Assembly (NCBI RefSeq): GCF_030848505.1
Contig: NZ_JAVDDU010000001.1
Location: 620,001 to 684,000, forward strand
Direction of reading: 5' to 3'
Source of the DNA: Marinimicrobium hydrolyticum
GTDB lineage: Bacteria; Pseudomonadota; Gammaproteobacteria; Pseudomonadales; Cellvibrionaceae
Length of the DNA stretch: 64,000 nucleotides
The first letter of the stretch is position 1. Each line of letters opens with the position of its first letter. Of this stretch, positions 37,453 to 46,147 are shown piece after piece. A model generated the notes under the pieces. The model was not told the DNA's origin. It worked only from the letters and a program-made list of their open reading frames with translations, and did no database searches. A program made the translations under genes and the position numbers.

Positions 37453-38712
37453 ATGAGTCATTTGTCTCCCTTAATACAACAAGCCACTGGCGTATGTGCG
37501 CACCATGGCGAGGGTGCCTGGCTGTACGATACCAAAGACAACGTGTACCTGGATTTTACTTCCGGCATTGGTGTGACCAGCACTGGTCACTGTCATCCCA
37601 AAGTAGTCGAAGCGGCGCGAGAGCAAATTGGTAAAGTGATTCATGCTCAGTACACCACCGTCACCCACGAGCCTCTGCTCAAGCTCAGTGACGAATTGGC
37701 GAATGTGATGCCCAGTGGGCTGGACTCCATTGCGTTCAGTAATTCCGGTTCGGAAGCTGTAGAGACGGCGGTTCGTCTTGCTCGCCATGCCACAGGTCGC
37801 TCAAACATCATTGCCTTTCACGGCGGTTTTCATGGTCGCACTATGGCGGCCGCCTCCCTGACCACGTCGGGCACAAAAGTGCGCACGGGTTTCCACCCCA
37901 TGATGGCGGGCGTAGTCGTCGCGCCGTTTCCTCACAGCTATCGATACGGGTGGAGCGAAGAGGAAGCCACGGAATTTTGCTTGCGCGAACTGGACGAGAT
38001 TTTCCGAACTGAGTCGGCGCCCAGTGACACCGCCGCCATGATCATAGAACCAGTACAGGGCGAGTATGGGTATTACCCGGCCAACCCGGCGTTTATGCAG
38101 GGACTGGCCGAGCGTTGTAAAAAACACGGCATACTGCTCATTGCGGACGAGATCCAAGCGGGCTACGGGCGCACCGGCAAGTTTTGGAGCATGGAGCACT
38201 TTGAAGTGAAGCCAGACGTAGTGATCACCGCCAAAGGGTTGGCGAGCGGCTTTCCGCTCTCTGCCGTCGCCGCTTCAGGCAAGCTTATGAAACAGGGCTT
38301 CCCAGGCTCTCAAGGGGGCACCTATGGGGCTAACGCGGTAGCCTGCGCGGCGGCACTGGCGACGCTGGAGGTGATTAAAGAAGAATCGTTGGTGGAAAAT
38401 GCACGTGCGCGTGGCGAACAATTGCTTGAACGCCTGGAAGCCTATCGCGACGAGTATGCCTGGATCGACGAAATCCGCGGAAAGGGACTGATGCTGGGAA
38501 TGGAAATTGCCAATGGACCTCAGCGTCCTCGCCCCGATGTCGCTGAAAAATTAGCCGCGGCGGCAGAGCAGCAGGGCTTGCTCTTGCTGCGTTGCGGTAC
38601 GCAAGGACAAATTGTTCGCTGGCTGCCTCCATTGGTGGTGAAGGAGGACGAAGTGGATGACGCTGTGAAACGTTTTGGCAAAGCCTTAGAAATAATTTCG
38701 GAAACACTATGA
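37453..38712 (+). CDS. Class III aminotransferase (4-aminobutyrate aminotransferase-like)
   Basis: A 419-residue PLP enzyme. K261 in VITAKGLASGFPLSA is the expected Schiff-base lysine; IADEIQAGYGRTGKFW holds the ring-binding aspartate, and FSNSGSEAVETAVRLAR the phosphate site. It resembles GabT and related omega-aminotransferases, as well as acetylornithine-type enzymes. Position after the GabD-like enzyme favours transfer of an omega-amino group to 2-oxoglutarate. A GAGCTCC-poor leader and an 83-base gap precede it. Its stop overlaps the next gene by four bases (ATGA). Confidence 0.87.
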   Translation: MSHLSPLIQQATGVCAHHGEGAWLYDTKDNVYLDFTSGIGVTSTGHCHPKVVEAAREQIGKVIHAQYTTVTHEPLLKLSDELANVMPSGLDSIAFSNSGSEAVETAVRLARHATGRSNIIAFHGGFHGRTMAAASLTTSGTKVRTGFHPMMAGVVVAPFPHSYRYGWSEEEATEFCLRELDEIFRTESAPSDTAAMIIEPVQGEYGYYPANPAFMQGLAERCKKHGILLIADEIQAGYGRTGKFWSMEHFEVKPDVVITAKGLASGFPLSAVAASGKLMKQGFPGSQGGTYGANAVACAAALATLEVIKEESLVENARARGEQLLERLEAYRDEYAWIDEIRGKGLMLGMEIANGPQRPRPDVAEKLAAAAEQQGLLLLRCGTQGQIVRWLPPLVVKEDEVDDAVKRFGKALEIISETL

Positions 38713-39653
38713 CACACGTATTGATACTGACTGCCGAAGATGAGCCGGAATTGCCGGGACTGGAAGAGCTTCCAACATCTGTGCAGGTGAGCTACGCTCG
38801 GGATGAATCGGCTTTGCGAGAAGGTTTGCAGCAAGCCGATGTGTTGGTGGTGACCGACTTTCGCTCCGGCATGATTGAGCGCTGTTGGCCCAAGCAGCCC
38901 AGTGTTCAATGGGTGCATGCCACCAGTGCTGGCGTAGACGCGCTGATGTTTCCCGCTTTGGTGAATAGCGATATTCCGGTGACTAACGCCCGTGGTGTCT
39001 TTAATCGGGGCATTGCCGAATACGTGCTGGGCGCAATCCTTATGTTCGCTAAAGACACCTTGGGGAATTTACACAATCAACGCCTGCACCGCTGGCAGCA
39101 TCGGGAAACCCACTTGATTCATCGCAAGCAGGCACTGATTGTTGGTGCGGGCTCCATCGGCTCGACCGTCGCCGAACTGTTATCCGCTACTGGACTGGAG
39201 GTTGTTGGCACAGCGCGTAGTGCGCGAGAAATCAGTGGTTTTAAAGCCGTCTATGCTCAGCATCAACTGCCGGAACTGTTGCCGAACGCGGACTATGTGG
39301 TGATTACCGCTCCACTCACTCCCGAGACCAAGGGCTTGTTTAATTCAGATTCTTTTGCGGCCATGAAGCCTAGCGCCTACCTGATCAACGTCGGTCGCGG
39401 TCCCATTGTGCACACGGAGGATTTGCTCAGTGCTCTCAGAAGTGGGCATCTGGCTGGTGCAGCGCTGGACGTATTTGAAGAGGAGCCGCTGCCGGAGAAT
39501 CACCCCCTGTGGGATCATCCCAATGTGATGGTGTCTGCGCATATGGCGGGAGATTTTATTGGTTGGCGTCACGCCCTGGGTGAACAGTTTGTGGACAATT
39601 TCCGCCGCTGGCAGGCCGGAGAATCGTTATTCAACAAAGTCGAAAAAAAATAG
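38709..39653 (+). CDS. D-2-hydroxyacid dehydrogenase family protein
   Basis: A 314-residue NAD(P)-dependent dehydrogenase. The Rossmann motif is VGAGSIGSTVAE (about 139-150). Catalytic Arg lies in NVGRGPIV, Glu in DVFEEEPLPENHPLW and His in VMVSAHMAGD. It belongs to the GhrA/phosphoglycerate-dehydrogenase-like group that reduces 2-oxo acids or oxidises D-2-hydroxy acids; the exact substrate is not readable. The ATGA overlap with the aminotransferase gene indicates coupled translation, so the two may handle successive intermediates. Confidence 0.87.
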   Translation: MTHVLILTAEDEPELPGLEELPTSVQVSYARDESALREGLQQADVLVVTDFRSGMIERCWPKQPSVQWVHATSAGVDALMFPALVNSDIPVTNARGVFNRGIAEYVLGAILMFAKDTLGNLHNQRLHRWQHRETHLIHRKQALIVGAGSIGSTVAELLSATGLEVVGTARSAREISGFKAVYAQHQLPELLPNADYVVITAPLTPETKGLFNSDSFAAMKPSAYLINVGRGPIVHTEDLLSALRSGHLAGAALDVFEEEPLPENHPLWDHPNVMVSAHMAGDFIGWRHALGEQFVDNFRRWQAGESLFNKVEKK

Positions 39654-39703
39654 CCATTTAATGCTGGAGTCCGTATTCAGTTCGAGTTACTAAGGAGTTG
39701 CCG

Positions 39704-41116
39704 ATGAAGCAAGACGTGCTGCGAATGACCGCCACAAACCTGCGCGAGCAGTACAACAGCAGGGGACTATCTCCTGTGGAAGTGGCCACGGCTATGCTGG
39801 CGCAAATCTCACGAGTGGATAAGGTCACAAACGGGTTTAGCCTTGTCGATGAGGAAACGACCTTGGCCTTAGCACGTCAATCGGAACAACGTTATCAGGA
39901 AGGCCGGCCAGTGGGCCTGTTGGATGGTGTGCCGGTCGCCCTCACGGATGTTTTTCTCACGCCTATGTGGCCTACCGTCCGGGGCTCTAGAACCGTGGAT
40001 CCAGCATCAACATTGGACAAGTCGTCACCTGCCACAGCCGCTTTGGCCCGTCACGGTTATGTACCTATGGGCAAGACCACAACCTCTGAGTTGGCTTGGA
40101 AAGCGGTTACCGATAACCCGGTGGATGGCATCACCAACAATCCCTGGGATCCAGACAAAACCAGCGGTGGTTCCAGCGGTGGCAGTGCGGTAGCCGTCGC
40201 CCTGGGGATGGCGCCCTTGGCGTTGGGAACCGACGCGGGCGGCTCCATTCGCATTCCCGCATCTTTTTGCGGCGTGGTCGGTTTCAAACCTTCTTTTGGT
40301 GAAGTGCCGTACTGGCCTCAGAGCCCGTTTGGTACGCTCTCTCACGCCGGGCCTCTGAGCTGGACGGTCGCGGACTGCGCGTTGATGATGAATGTTTTAA
40401 CCGAGGCAGATCATCGGGACACCTACGCCATTCCTCGTCGTGGTATCGACTACACGGCCAATCTCGAGGACGGCGTGAAAGGTCTGCGTATCGCTTATAG
40501 TCCAAACCTGGGTTATGTGGATGTCGACTCCGACGTGGAAAAGGCGGTTGCACAAGCGGCCGACGTGTTCGCGGAATTAGGTGCCCACGTAGTGCGCGCA
40601 GACCCAGGCTTCAGCGATCCTTTACCAGCTTTCGGGCATTTGTTTTATGGTGGAGCGGCCAACGCGTTGCGCGAGTTGGGCCCCAAAAAACGTTCGTTGA
40701 TGGATCCGGAGCTTGTTAAAGTTGCGGAGAAAGCCGGGCGTTTGAGTATGTTGGATTATTTGGGAGCGCTTAATGAGGCCAGAATGTTGCGCGAGCGCAT
40801 GGCGAACTTCTTTAACAAATACGACCTATTACTGACTCCCACATTGCCGCTGACAGCGTTTAAAACCGGTCGAGAGGTTCCTCCGGATTGGCCTAGTACT
40901 CGCTGGCCCACCTGGACGCCGTTTACCTATCCGTTCAATATGACCGGCCAACCCGCACTGTCGGTGCCCTGTGCGTTTGACAGCGGCGCCATGCCCATTG
41001 GTCTGCAATTGGTGGGGAGGAATTACAACGATGCTCTGGTCTTGCAAGCCGGTCACGCATACCAGCAAGCCGCACCACTGACGGACAAGCGGCCATCCCT
41101 GTTTGATACTGTTTAG
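39704..41116 (+). CDS. Amidase-signature family protein with Thr in place of the triad lysine
   Basis: A 470-residue member of the amidase-signature family, which hydrolyses amides with a Lys/cis-Ser/Ser triad. The GGSSGGS segment (155-161) and GTDAGGSIRIPASFCG (175-190, nucleophile at S181) are intact. The triad lysine normally lies in a G-V-P-x-x-x-K-D motif; here residues 75-82 read GVPVALTD, so T81 (codon ACG) occupies the lysine position, one base from AAG. The protein may be inactive or have another role. I start at the ATG 7 bases after AAGGAG; a TTG two codons upstream is possible. It sits 50 bases after the hydroxyacid dehydrogenase. Confidence 0.88.
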   Translation: MKQDVLRMTATNLREQYNSRGLSPVEVATAMLAQISRVDKVTNGFSLVDEETTLALARQSEQRYQEGRPVGLLDGVPVALTDVFLTPMWPTVRGSRTVDPASTLDKSSPATAALARHGYVPMGKTTTSELAWKAVTDNPVDGITNNPWDPDKTSGGSSGGSAVAVALGMAPLALGTDAGGSIRIPASFCGVVGFKPSFGEVPYWPQSPFGTLSHAGPLSWTVADCALMMNVLTEADHRDTYAIPRRGIDYTANLEDGVKGLRIAYSPNLGYVDVDSDVEKAVAQAADVFAELGAHVVRADPGFSDPLPAFGHLFYGGAANALRELGPKKRSLMDPELVKVAEKAGRLSMLDYLGALNEARMLRERMANFFNKYDLLLTPTLPLTAFKTGREVPPDWPSTRWPTWTPFTYPFNMTGQPALSVPCAFDSGAMPIGLQLVGRNYNDALVLQAGHAYQQAAPLTDKRPSLFDTV

Positions 41117-41154
41117 TGACTCACGCTTTTTTGTACGACGCTTAGGAGAACGCC

Positions 41155-42360
41155 ATGGCGCTTAGCAGTCTTGACATCGACATGTACGAATCGGAAGACC
41201 CGATCTGGAATCCGGCGCTGCTAACCATTCCGATTCCCGGTATTCGGCGTATGGTTAACATGGCAGCACACCTGGATGATGTGATTCATCTGTCTATTGG
41301 CCAGCCGGATTTGCCGGCACCGAAAATTGTCGTGGATGCAGCTCGAGACGCACTGGAAGCCGGACAAACTGGCTATACCATGGATGCCGGGTTACCTGAG
41401 CTTTTGGATTCCCTGGCAGCCTATTACGGCGCGCGCAGCCATCGAAAATTGTCGGCGGAAAATATTATTGTCACCACGGGTGCAACCGAAGCCGTGTACT
41501 TGGCTTTGACCGCCATGTCGGCACCGGGGCGACAGTTTATTATTCCTGATCCTACCTTTATGTTATACGCGCCACTGATTCGCATGAATGGCGGGGAGGT
41601 GGTTCCCGTCGCAACACGCGCGGAGAACAATCATCAACTGGATCCGCAGGAAGTGATTGACGCTATTGAGCCTCAAACTCACGCCATAGTGCTCAATTCT
41701 CCCAGCAATCCTACGGGTACCGTATACCCCAAGGAGACGGTAGAGGCCATTGTAGAGGAGGCCGCCTACCGAGGTATCTATGTCATTAGTGACGAGGTGT
41801 ACGACCATTTGATTTACGACGGCAAAGAATACCCGTCGGTGCTGTCGTGCTGTAGCGACTTGGATCACGTCATGGTCATCAGCAGTTTTTCCAAAACCTA
41901 TAGCATGGCCGGAATGCGTGTGGGCTGGTTAATTGCCAGCCAGGGGGCGATCAAAAAACTGCGTCGCTACCACATGTTTACCACCACCGTGGCCAACACC
42001 CCATGTCAATGGGCCGGCGTGGCGGCACTGCACAGCGGCAAGGATTTTGTGGATGGCATGGTGGCCGAGTACACGCGTCGGCGTGACCGTTTGGTGGAGT
42101 TGGTGGCACAAACTCCACATTTATCCGGCTACAAACCCGAGGGTGCGTTTTACCTTTTCCCATCACTACCGGAAGGTGTAAACGGCACCAACGTGGCATT
42201 ACGGCTGCTTAAGGAAACCGGCGTCTGTACGATTCCGGGAGAAACCTTCGGCGCGAGCAGCACAAATTCGCTACGGATTAGCTATTCCACTTCCATGGAA
42301 AACATTGAGCGGGCGTTTGAACGCATTATCCCGTGGATGGAAAAGCAGGACTTTGATTAA
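41155..42360 (+). CDS. Class I pyridoxal-phosphate aminotransferase
   Basis: A 401-residue fold-type I aminotransferase. K247 in SSFSKTYSMAGMRVGW is the PLP lysine; NSPSNPTGTVYP, ISDEVYDHLIYDG and RISYSTSMENIERA are conserved cofactor and substrate segments. It resembles aspartate/aromatic aminotransferase-like enzymes of the alanine/valine group; substrate cannot be fixed. It is the last gene of the run from gdhB and is followed by a repeat-rich region. Any glutamate it makes would be reoxidised by the GDH at the start of the run. Confidence 0.88.
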   Translation: MALSSLDIDMYESEDPIWNPALLTIPIPGIRRMVNMAAHLDDVIHLSIGQPDLPAPKIVVDAARDALEAGQTGYTMDAGLPELLDSLAAYYGARSHRKLSAENIIVTTGATEAVYLALTAMSAPGRQFIIPDPTFMLYAPLIRMNGGEVVPVATRAENNHQLDPQEVIDAIEPQTHAIVLNSPSNPTGTVYPKETVEAIVEEAAYRGIYVISDEVYDHLIYDGKEYPSVLSCCSDLDHVMVISSFSKTYSMAGMRVGWLIASQGAIKKLRRYHMFTTTVANTPCQWAGVAALHSGKDFVDGMVAEYTRRRDRLVELVAQTPHLSGYKPEGAFYLFPSLPEGVNGTNVALRLLKETGVCTIPGETFGASSTNSLRISYSTSMENIERAFERIIPWMEKQDFD

Positions 42361-42547
42361 AGGTTTGCTAGTCCTAATGTATAGCCAGTGGCTCTGGGTA
42401 GTCAGCGACGGAAGTGGGCAAGAGCGTAGAGTGACGCTGAGTGCAAGAAGTAATCGAGGTGTTCAGTAGTGGCGTAAACTGAGGGTCATCCCGCTCGCGA
42501 TACCCGCGAGCGTAATGCAGTCCGGTATAAATAATCGAATTCACAAC

Positions 42548-42670
42548 TTCGTAAGCGAGCCCTGGCCGCGCAGGGTGAGTGTTCAGCAAACGTCGTAAAC
42601 CCCTCCCTGGGGACTGCCTCAAAAGGTCCCTCTTTTGAGGCTTGCTGAACACTCACCCTGCACGCCCCCA
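42548..42670. repeat. Palindromic repeat, type A, copy 3 (internally deleted)
   Basis: Same 20-base ends as the longer copies (42570-42589 and 42642-42661) and the same outer flank with CTTCGTAAGC, but about 80 bases of the middle part are missing. The core reads CCTGGGGACTGCCTC, then directly AAAAGGTCCCTCTTTTGAGG. It has the same orientation as copy 2. Confidence 0.87.
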
Positions 42671-42747
42671 GTAAGCTGAGGCTATGGCAATCTTTTCTCA
42701 AAGAACAAAGGCAAGGATGCCTTAGTTGCAGCAACGGAGGCGATTCG

Positions 42748-42929
42748 CAGAAGGCTTTTCGAAACTGTCAGAAGAGAGACCTTTCGGCCGGCGCTCCGGT
42801 GAGGCAGTCCCTATGGACGACTCACAGGGAAGTGATGAGTGTCCCGAAGCGCCGGGAGCGCGGAGGGACTGGGTTCACGACGTTTGCTGAACACTCACCC
42901 TGCGCGGCCCGGGAGCTTGCTTACGAAGC
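42748..42929. repeat. Hybrid palindromic repeat: type B left end, type C core, type A right end
   Basis: The left end (GCAGAAGGCTTTTCGAAACT, 42748-42767) matches type B, the core (42813-42863) matches the element inside the GIY-YIG/DTW gene, and the right end (reverse complement of the type A terminal sequence, 42884-42903) plus the flank GCTTGCTTACGAAGC match type A. Because left and right ends differ, this copy lacks long terminal inverted repeats. Confidence 0.85.
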
Positions 42930-43090
42930 GGTAGTACGCCTTAGCGGGAATGACGATGACTAATGACTTTCGGTAAAGTAAAGGCTACCCTGAGTTTTGA
43001 GATTCCCGGAAATAGTGAGCCGACGAGGCGCCTACAAGAGAGTCTCTAAATGCAGAAGGTCCTCTCCCGTTAATTTAACCGTGAACTGCC

Positions 43091-43312
43091 ATGAATGCGG
43101 TTTTTGTCAATATAGTCATCTCCCCTGAGGAGTATCAGCGCTGGTACCAGGGCACCGCCCGGGACGTACTTGCCAAAACCGTGGACGGACGCAGCGTGCG
43201 CTTTCCCGCGCCCATTCTCCGGCGCTTTGTTACTCGTGAAGGTATTCGCGGCCGCTTCAAAATCACCTTTGATGCGCAAAACCGCTTTCAGGACATTGAA
43301 AAAATCGACTAG
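43091..43312 (+). CDS. DUF2835 family small protein
   Basis: A 73-residue protein with the DUF2835 pattern: FVNIVISPEEYQRWYQGTARDVLAKTVDGRSVRFPAPILRRFVTREGIRGRFKITFD. No membrane segment or signal. Function unknown. It lies 48 bases upstream of pyrD on the same strand. Confidence 0.85.
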   Translation: MNAVFVNIVISPEEYQRWYQGTARDVLAKTVDGRSVRFPAPILRRFVTREGIRGRFKITFDAQNRFQDIEKID

Positions 43313-43360
43313 GGTAGGGTAATCCAGTATCCTAGCGCTTTTGATTGTCGGAATCATTCC

Positions 43361-44407
43361 ATGTACTCCCTGATCCGCAAGCTTCTGTTTTGCCTCGAAC
43401 CTGAAACCGCTCATGATCTGACCCTGGATATGCTGGGCGCCGCTGAACGTCTTAAACTGTTGAAACTTCTGGCGCCGCGCGTCGATTCACAGCCCGCTGA
43501 AGTCATGGGGTTGCAGTTCCCGAATCCGGTTGGGCTGGCAGCAGGCCTGGACAAAAACGGTGATTATTTTAATGCCCTAGGGAGTTTGGGTTTTGGCTTT
43601 GTGGAAATCGGCACGGTAACCCCCAAACCTCAACCGGGTAACCCCAAGCCGCGTATGTTTCGACTTCCCGAGCGCGAGGCGATTATTAATCGCATGGGCT
43701 TCAATAACAAAGGTGTGGACCACTTGGTGCGGCGGGTCGAACGACGTCGTTACCAGGGTGTACTGGGAATCAATATTGGCAAAAATGCGAGCACTCCTGT
43801 GGAGCGCGCCGTGGATGATTATCTTCTGTGTCTCGATAAAGTCTATGATCACGCCGATTACATTACCTTTAATATTTCCTCCCCCAATACACCCGGACTC
43901 AGAGATTTACAGTTCGGTGATAATCTGAGCCGAATGCTCGAAGCCCTGAAAAACGAGCAGCAAAAGCGCTTCCATGAGTTTGGGCGCTATGTGCCACTGG
44001 CCGTTAAAATTGCCCCCGACATGGATGACGCGGCTATTGAGCAGGTGGCCACCGTCTTGTATGAGCAAGGTATGGATGGGGTTATCGCCACCAATACCAC
44101 CGTATCCCGCGAAGGCGTAGAAGGCCTGAAGCATGGGGAGGAAACCGGCGGACTGAGTGGTACTCCTGTGCAGGAAAAAAGTACCCGACTAATCGCTACT
44201 TTGCATGGCCACCTGGGAGGCCGGCTGCCCATCATTGGTGTGGGTGGAATTATGGACGGCGAAAGCGCCGCAGAAAAAATCGATGCGGGTGCTAGCCTGG
44301 TGCAGTTGTACACCGGGTTTGTCTATCGGGGGCCAGCGCTGATCAGAGACGCGGCGCGCGCGGCCGAGCTGGCCTTAAATGATAGACGGGCTAATAGTAC
44401 AAATTGA
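43361..44407 (+). CDS. pyrD: Dihydroorotate dehydrogenase (quinone), class 2
   Basis: Membrane-associated flavoenzyme that oxidises dihydroorotate to orotate in pyrimidine synthesis and passes electrons to quinone. The 348-residue sequence starts with the class 2 amphipathic helix ([24 protein letters not shown]). It contains [26 protein letters not shown], and [14 protein letters not shown] with the class 2 catalytic serine. VNG-type FMN residues appear in [17 protein letters not shown]. Length and N terminus fit class 2. Confidence 0.96.
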   Translation: MYSLIRKLLFCLEPETAHDLTLDMLGAAERLKLLKLLAPRVDSQPAEVMGLQFPNPVGLAAGLDKNGDYFNALGSLGFGFVEIGTVTPKPQPGNPKPRMFRLPEREAIINRMGFNNKGVDHLVRRVERRRYQGVLGINIGKNASTPVERAVDDYLLCLDKVYDHADYITFNISSPNTPGLRDLQFGDNLSRMLEALKNEQQKRFHEFGRYVPLAVKIAPDMDDAAIEQVATVLYEQGMDGVIATNTTVSREGVEGLKHGEETGGLSGTPVQEKSTRLIATLHGHLGGRLPIIGVGGIMDGESAAEKIDAGASLVQLYTGFVYRGPALIRDAARAAELALNDRRANSTN

Positions 44408-44510
44408 TTGTACGTTTCTCGTTAACTCCCTTAATCCTAGGGGCTCAAATCACAGGTATCCGATCCTTTCGCTTCGATAGTCAATAGCCAGAGTGACAGA
44501 AGGAATCATT

Positions 44511-44972
44511 ATGGAATACAAACAAGTAACCTTGCCTGCGGACAAAAGCATCGCTTTGGTCGCGCACGACAACAAGAAGCAAGACCTTCTGGCTTGGTGC
44601 GAAAAGCACCGGGAAACCCTGGCTACGCATAAACTGTACGCGACGGGTACCACCGGCACGATCATTGAAAAAAACACCGCCTTGCCCATCACGAAGCTGA
44701 TTAGTGGCCCCTTGGGCGGCGATCAGCAAGTGGGTTCACTCATCACCGAAGGTAAGGTGGATTTCCTGATCTTCTTTTGGGACCCGTTTGAGCCACTGCC
44801 TCATGATCCGGATGTGAAGGCATTACTGCGTATCGCCGCCGTGTGGAATATTCCTGTTGCGTGCAATCAGGTGTCCGCGGATTTTATGGTGGCATCGCCG
44901 CTGTTTAACGGCACAGTGAGCCGTTCGATCCCGGACTATGAGAGCTATATGCGCTCGCGTGCCAAATCTTGA
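44511..44972 (+). CDS. mgsA: Methylglyoxal synthase
   Basis: Converts dihydroxyacetone phosphate to methylglyoxal and phosphate in the cytoplasm, a bypass used when phosphate is short or sugar phosphates build up. The 153-residue protein has ALVAHDNKKQDLLAW, ATGTTGTIIE (phosphate-binding), SGPLGGDQQVGSLI with the catalytic aspartate, and FFWDPFEPLPHDPDVKALLR. I start at the ATG after AAGGAA; an in-frame GTG six codons upstream is less likely. It is convergent with the SDR gene 13 bases on. Confidence 0.95.
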   Translation: MEYKQVTLPADKSIALVAHDNKKQDLLAWCEKHRETLATHKLYATGTTGTIIEKNTALPITKLISGPLGGDQQVGSLITEGKVDFLIFFWDPFEPLPHDPDVKALLRIAAVWNIPVACNQVSADFMVASPLFNGTVSRSIPDYESYMRSRAKS

Positions 44973-44985
44973 ATGGCCCCCGCCA

Positions 44986-45822
44986 CTAACCACCCGCGCG
45001 CCGAAGGAGCCAATCCATGGCGCGACTACTCAGTAGTCGTTTCGCATAGCCCATAAGATACGTGGGCGTGGTCACGTAGTAGCGCGCTTTGGGGCGACGG
45101 CTTTCCAGCGCGTGCCGCAAGGGTTTGTAAACGGCTTCCGGGCCGAGGGTAAAACGAGAGTTGGGGCCGGTTCTGGCCAACCTTTCAAACGCAAGCTCGT
45201 AAGTCTCTTTCAAGCGGCTTTTACTGGGATCGACGTTGGCTTTCAATGCCGCTAAAGCGTTTTTGCGGAACGCGCTGGTAATGGGGCCCGGCTCTATTAG
45301 GGACACATAAACTCCTGAGCCCTCCAACTCCAGGCGCAACGTATCGGTAAGGCCTTCCAGAGCGAACTTGCTGGCGTTGTAGGCGCCGCGAAACGGCATG
45401 GCAGCAAAACCCAGTACGGAACTGTTTTGAATGATCCTGCCCTGGCCTTGCTCAAACATGGCGGGGAGTAGGGCGTTGGTGAGTTCGCACAAGCCAAAGA
45501 GATTGGTCTCAAACTGCTGACGCAATGCCTCACGGCTTAAATCCTCCACGGCGCCGGGTTGCCCATATCCGGCGTTGTTAAATAATCCGTACAGTTGCCC
45601 CTGGCACAGCTGCAGAACTTCCCGAGCGGCCTCCTGTACACTTTCTGATTTGGCCAAATCCAACTGGATGCAGCTCAGTCCTTCCGCCTGCAACCGCGAG
45701 ACATCGGCAATCTTTCGGCAGGCGGCAATGACCCGGTAACCGTCACTCAACAAAGCCTTCGCGCAGTAGTAGCCAATGCCTGTAGACGCCCCGGTTACTA
45801 GTACGGTTTTTGAGTGTTCCAT
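44986..45822 (-). CDS. Short-chain dehydrogenase/reductase
   Basis: A 278-residue classical SDR: cofactor motif TGASTGIG (10-17), NNAGYGQPG, catalytic S (NSSVLGF) and Y-N-A-S-K. The aspartate-free region after the second strand (AACRKIADV) hints at NADP preference. The C terminus is like the unspecific bacterial SDR group often annotated as oxidoreductase. The start gives MEHSKTVLVT; a longer frame upstream adds 22 residues unrelated to the family. Substrate unknown. Confidence 0.88.
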   Translation of the reverse strand: MEHSKTVLVTGASTGIGYYCAKALLSDGYRVIAACRKIADVSRLQAEGLSCIQLDLAKSESVQEAAREVLQLCQGQLYGLFNNAGYGQPGAVEDLSREALRQQFETNLFGLCELTNALLPAMFEQGQGRIIQNSSVLGFAAMPFRGAYNASKFALEGLTDTLRLELEGSGVYVSLIEPGPITSAFRKNALAALKANVDPSKSRLKETYELAFERLARTGPNSRFTLGPEAVYKPLRHALESRRPKARYYVTTPTYLMGYAKRLLSSRAMDWLLRRAGG

Positions 45823-46147
45823 AAACGGCCTCTGCTGCTGACTCTGCGTGGGCGCCGATGCTAACACAGCCAGGGTGGAGGGCACCACGGAACCCTGCCG
45901 AGCGTTATTGACGGATAATTCGTTGTCTGCTACTTTGGCTTGCGAATGGGCTTGTCTATGTTGTTTCTTTCGACGTTCTGTTGCCCAGTGATCAGTGATA
46001 TATCCAAATCCGAATAAAAAAACAGATTCTTAATAAGGTTAAGGTATTTAGCCCTTCTCTTCCATTGCTTTCCAGAGTAGTGCTCGTCCCATAGTCGTGC
46101 TTTCGTAGCCGGGAACCGTAAAAGTCGATAGATAAAGGAAATATGCT
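45823..46147. other. Intergenic region upstream of the acidic lipoprotein gene
   Basis: No gene supported. It includes AT-rich sequence (GATATATCC near 45996, AATAAAAAAACAG near 46013) suited to a promoter, but no clear -35/-10 pair. A 17-base stretch, GCTTTCCAGAGTAGTGC (46067-46083), also occurs at 530-546 beside the type A repeat. An AAAGGAAAT ribosome site precedes the lipoprotein ATG. Confidence 0.6.

Larger units (their letters stand above)
42361..43090. other. Gene-free, repeat-rich region
   Basis: No gene is supported. The first 190 bases include a small palindrome near 42490-42512 (CCGCTCGCG / CGCGAGCG). Then come a short type A repeat (42548-42670), a 77-base spacer, and a hybrid repeat (42748-42929). 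Bases 42930-43090 include a CGGGAATGACG fragment and nothing else recognisable; a promoter for the DUF2835-pyrD pair should lie here. Confidence 0.75.

Noticed and set aside
41110-41160. Transcription break between the amidase-like and class I aminotransferase genes
   Set aside because: The 38-base gap has no hairpin or promoter-like boxes; co-transcription is simpler.
42548-42929. CRISPR array or phage attachment sites
   Set aside because: The repeats are palindromic, of unequal length and not regularly spaced, with no cas, integrase or tRNA gene nearby.
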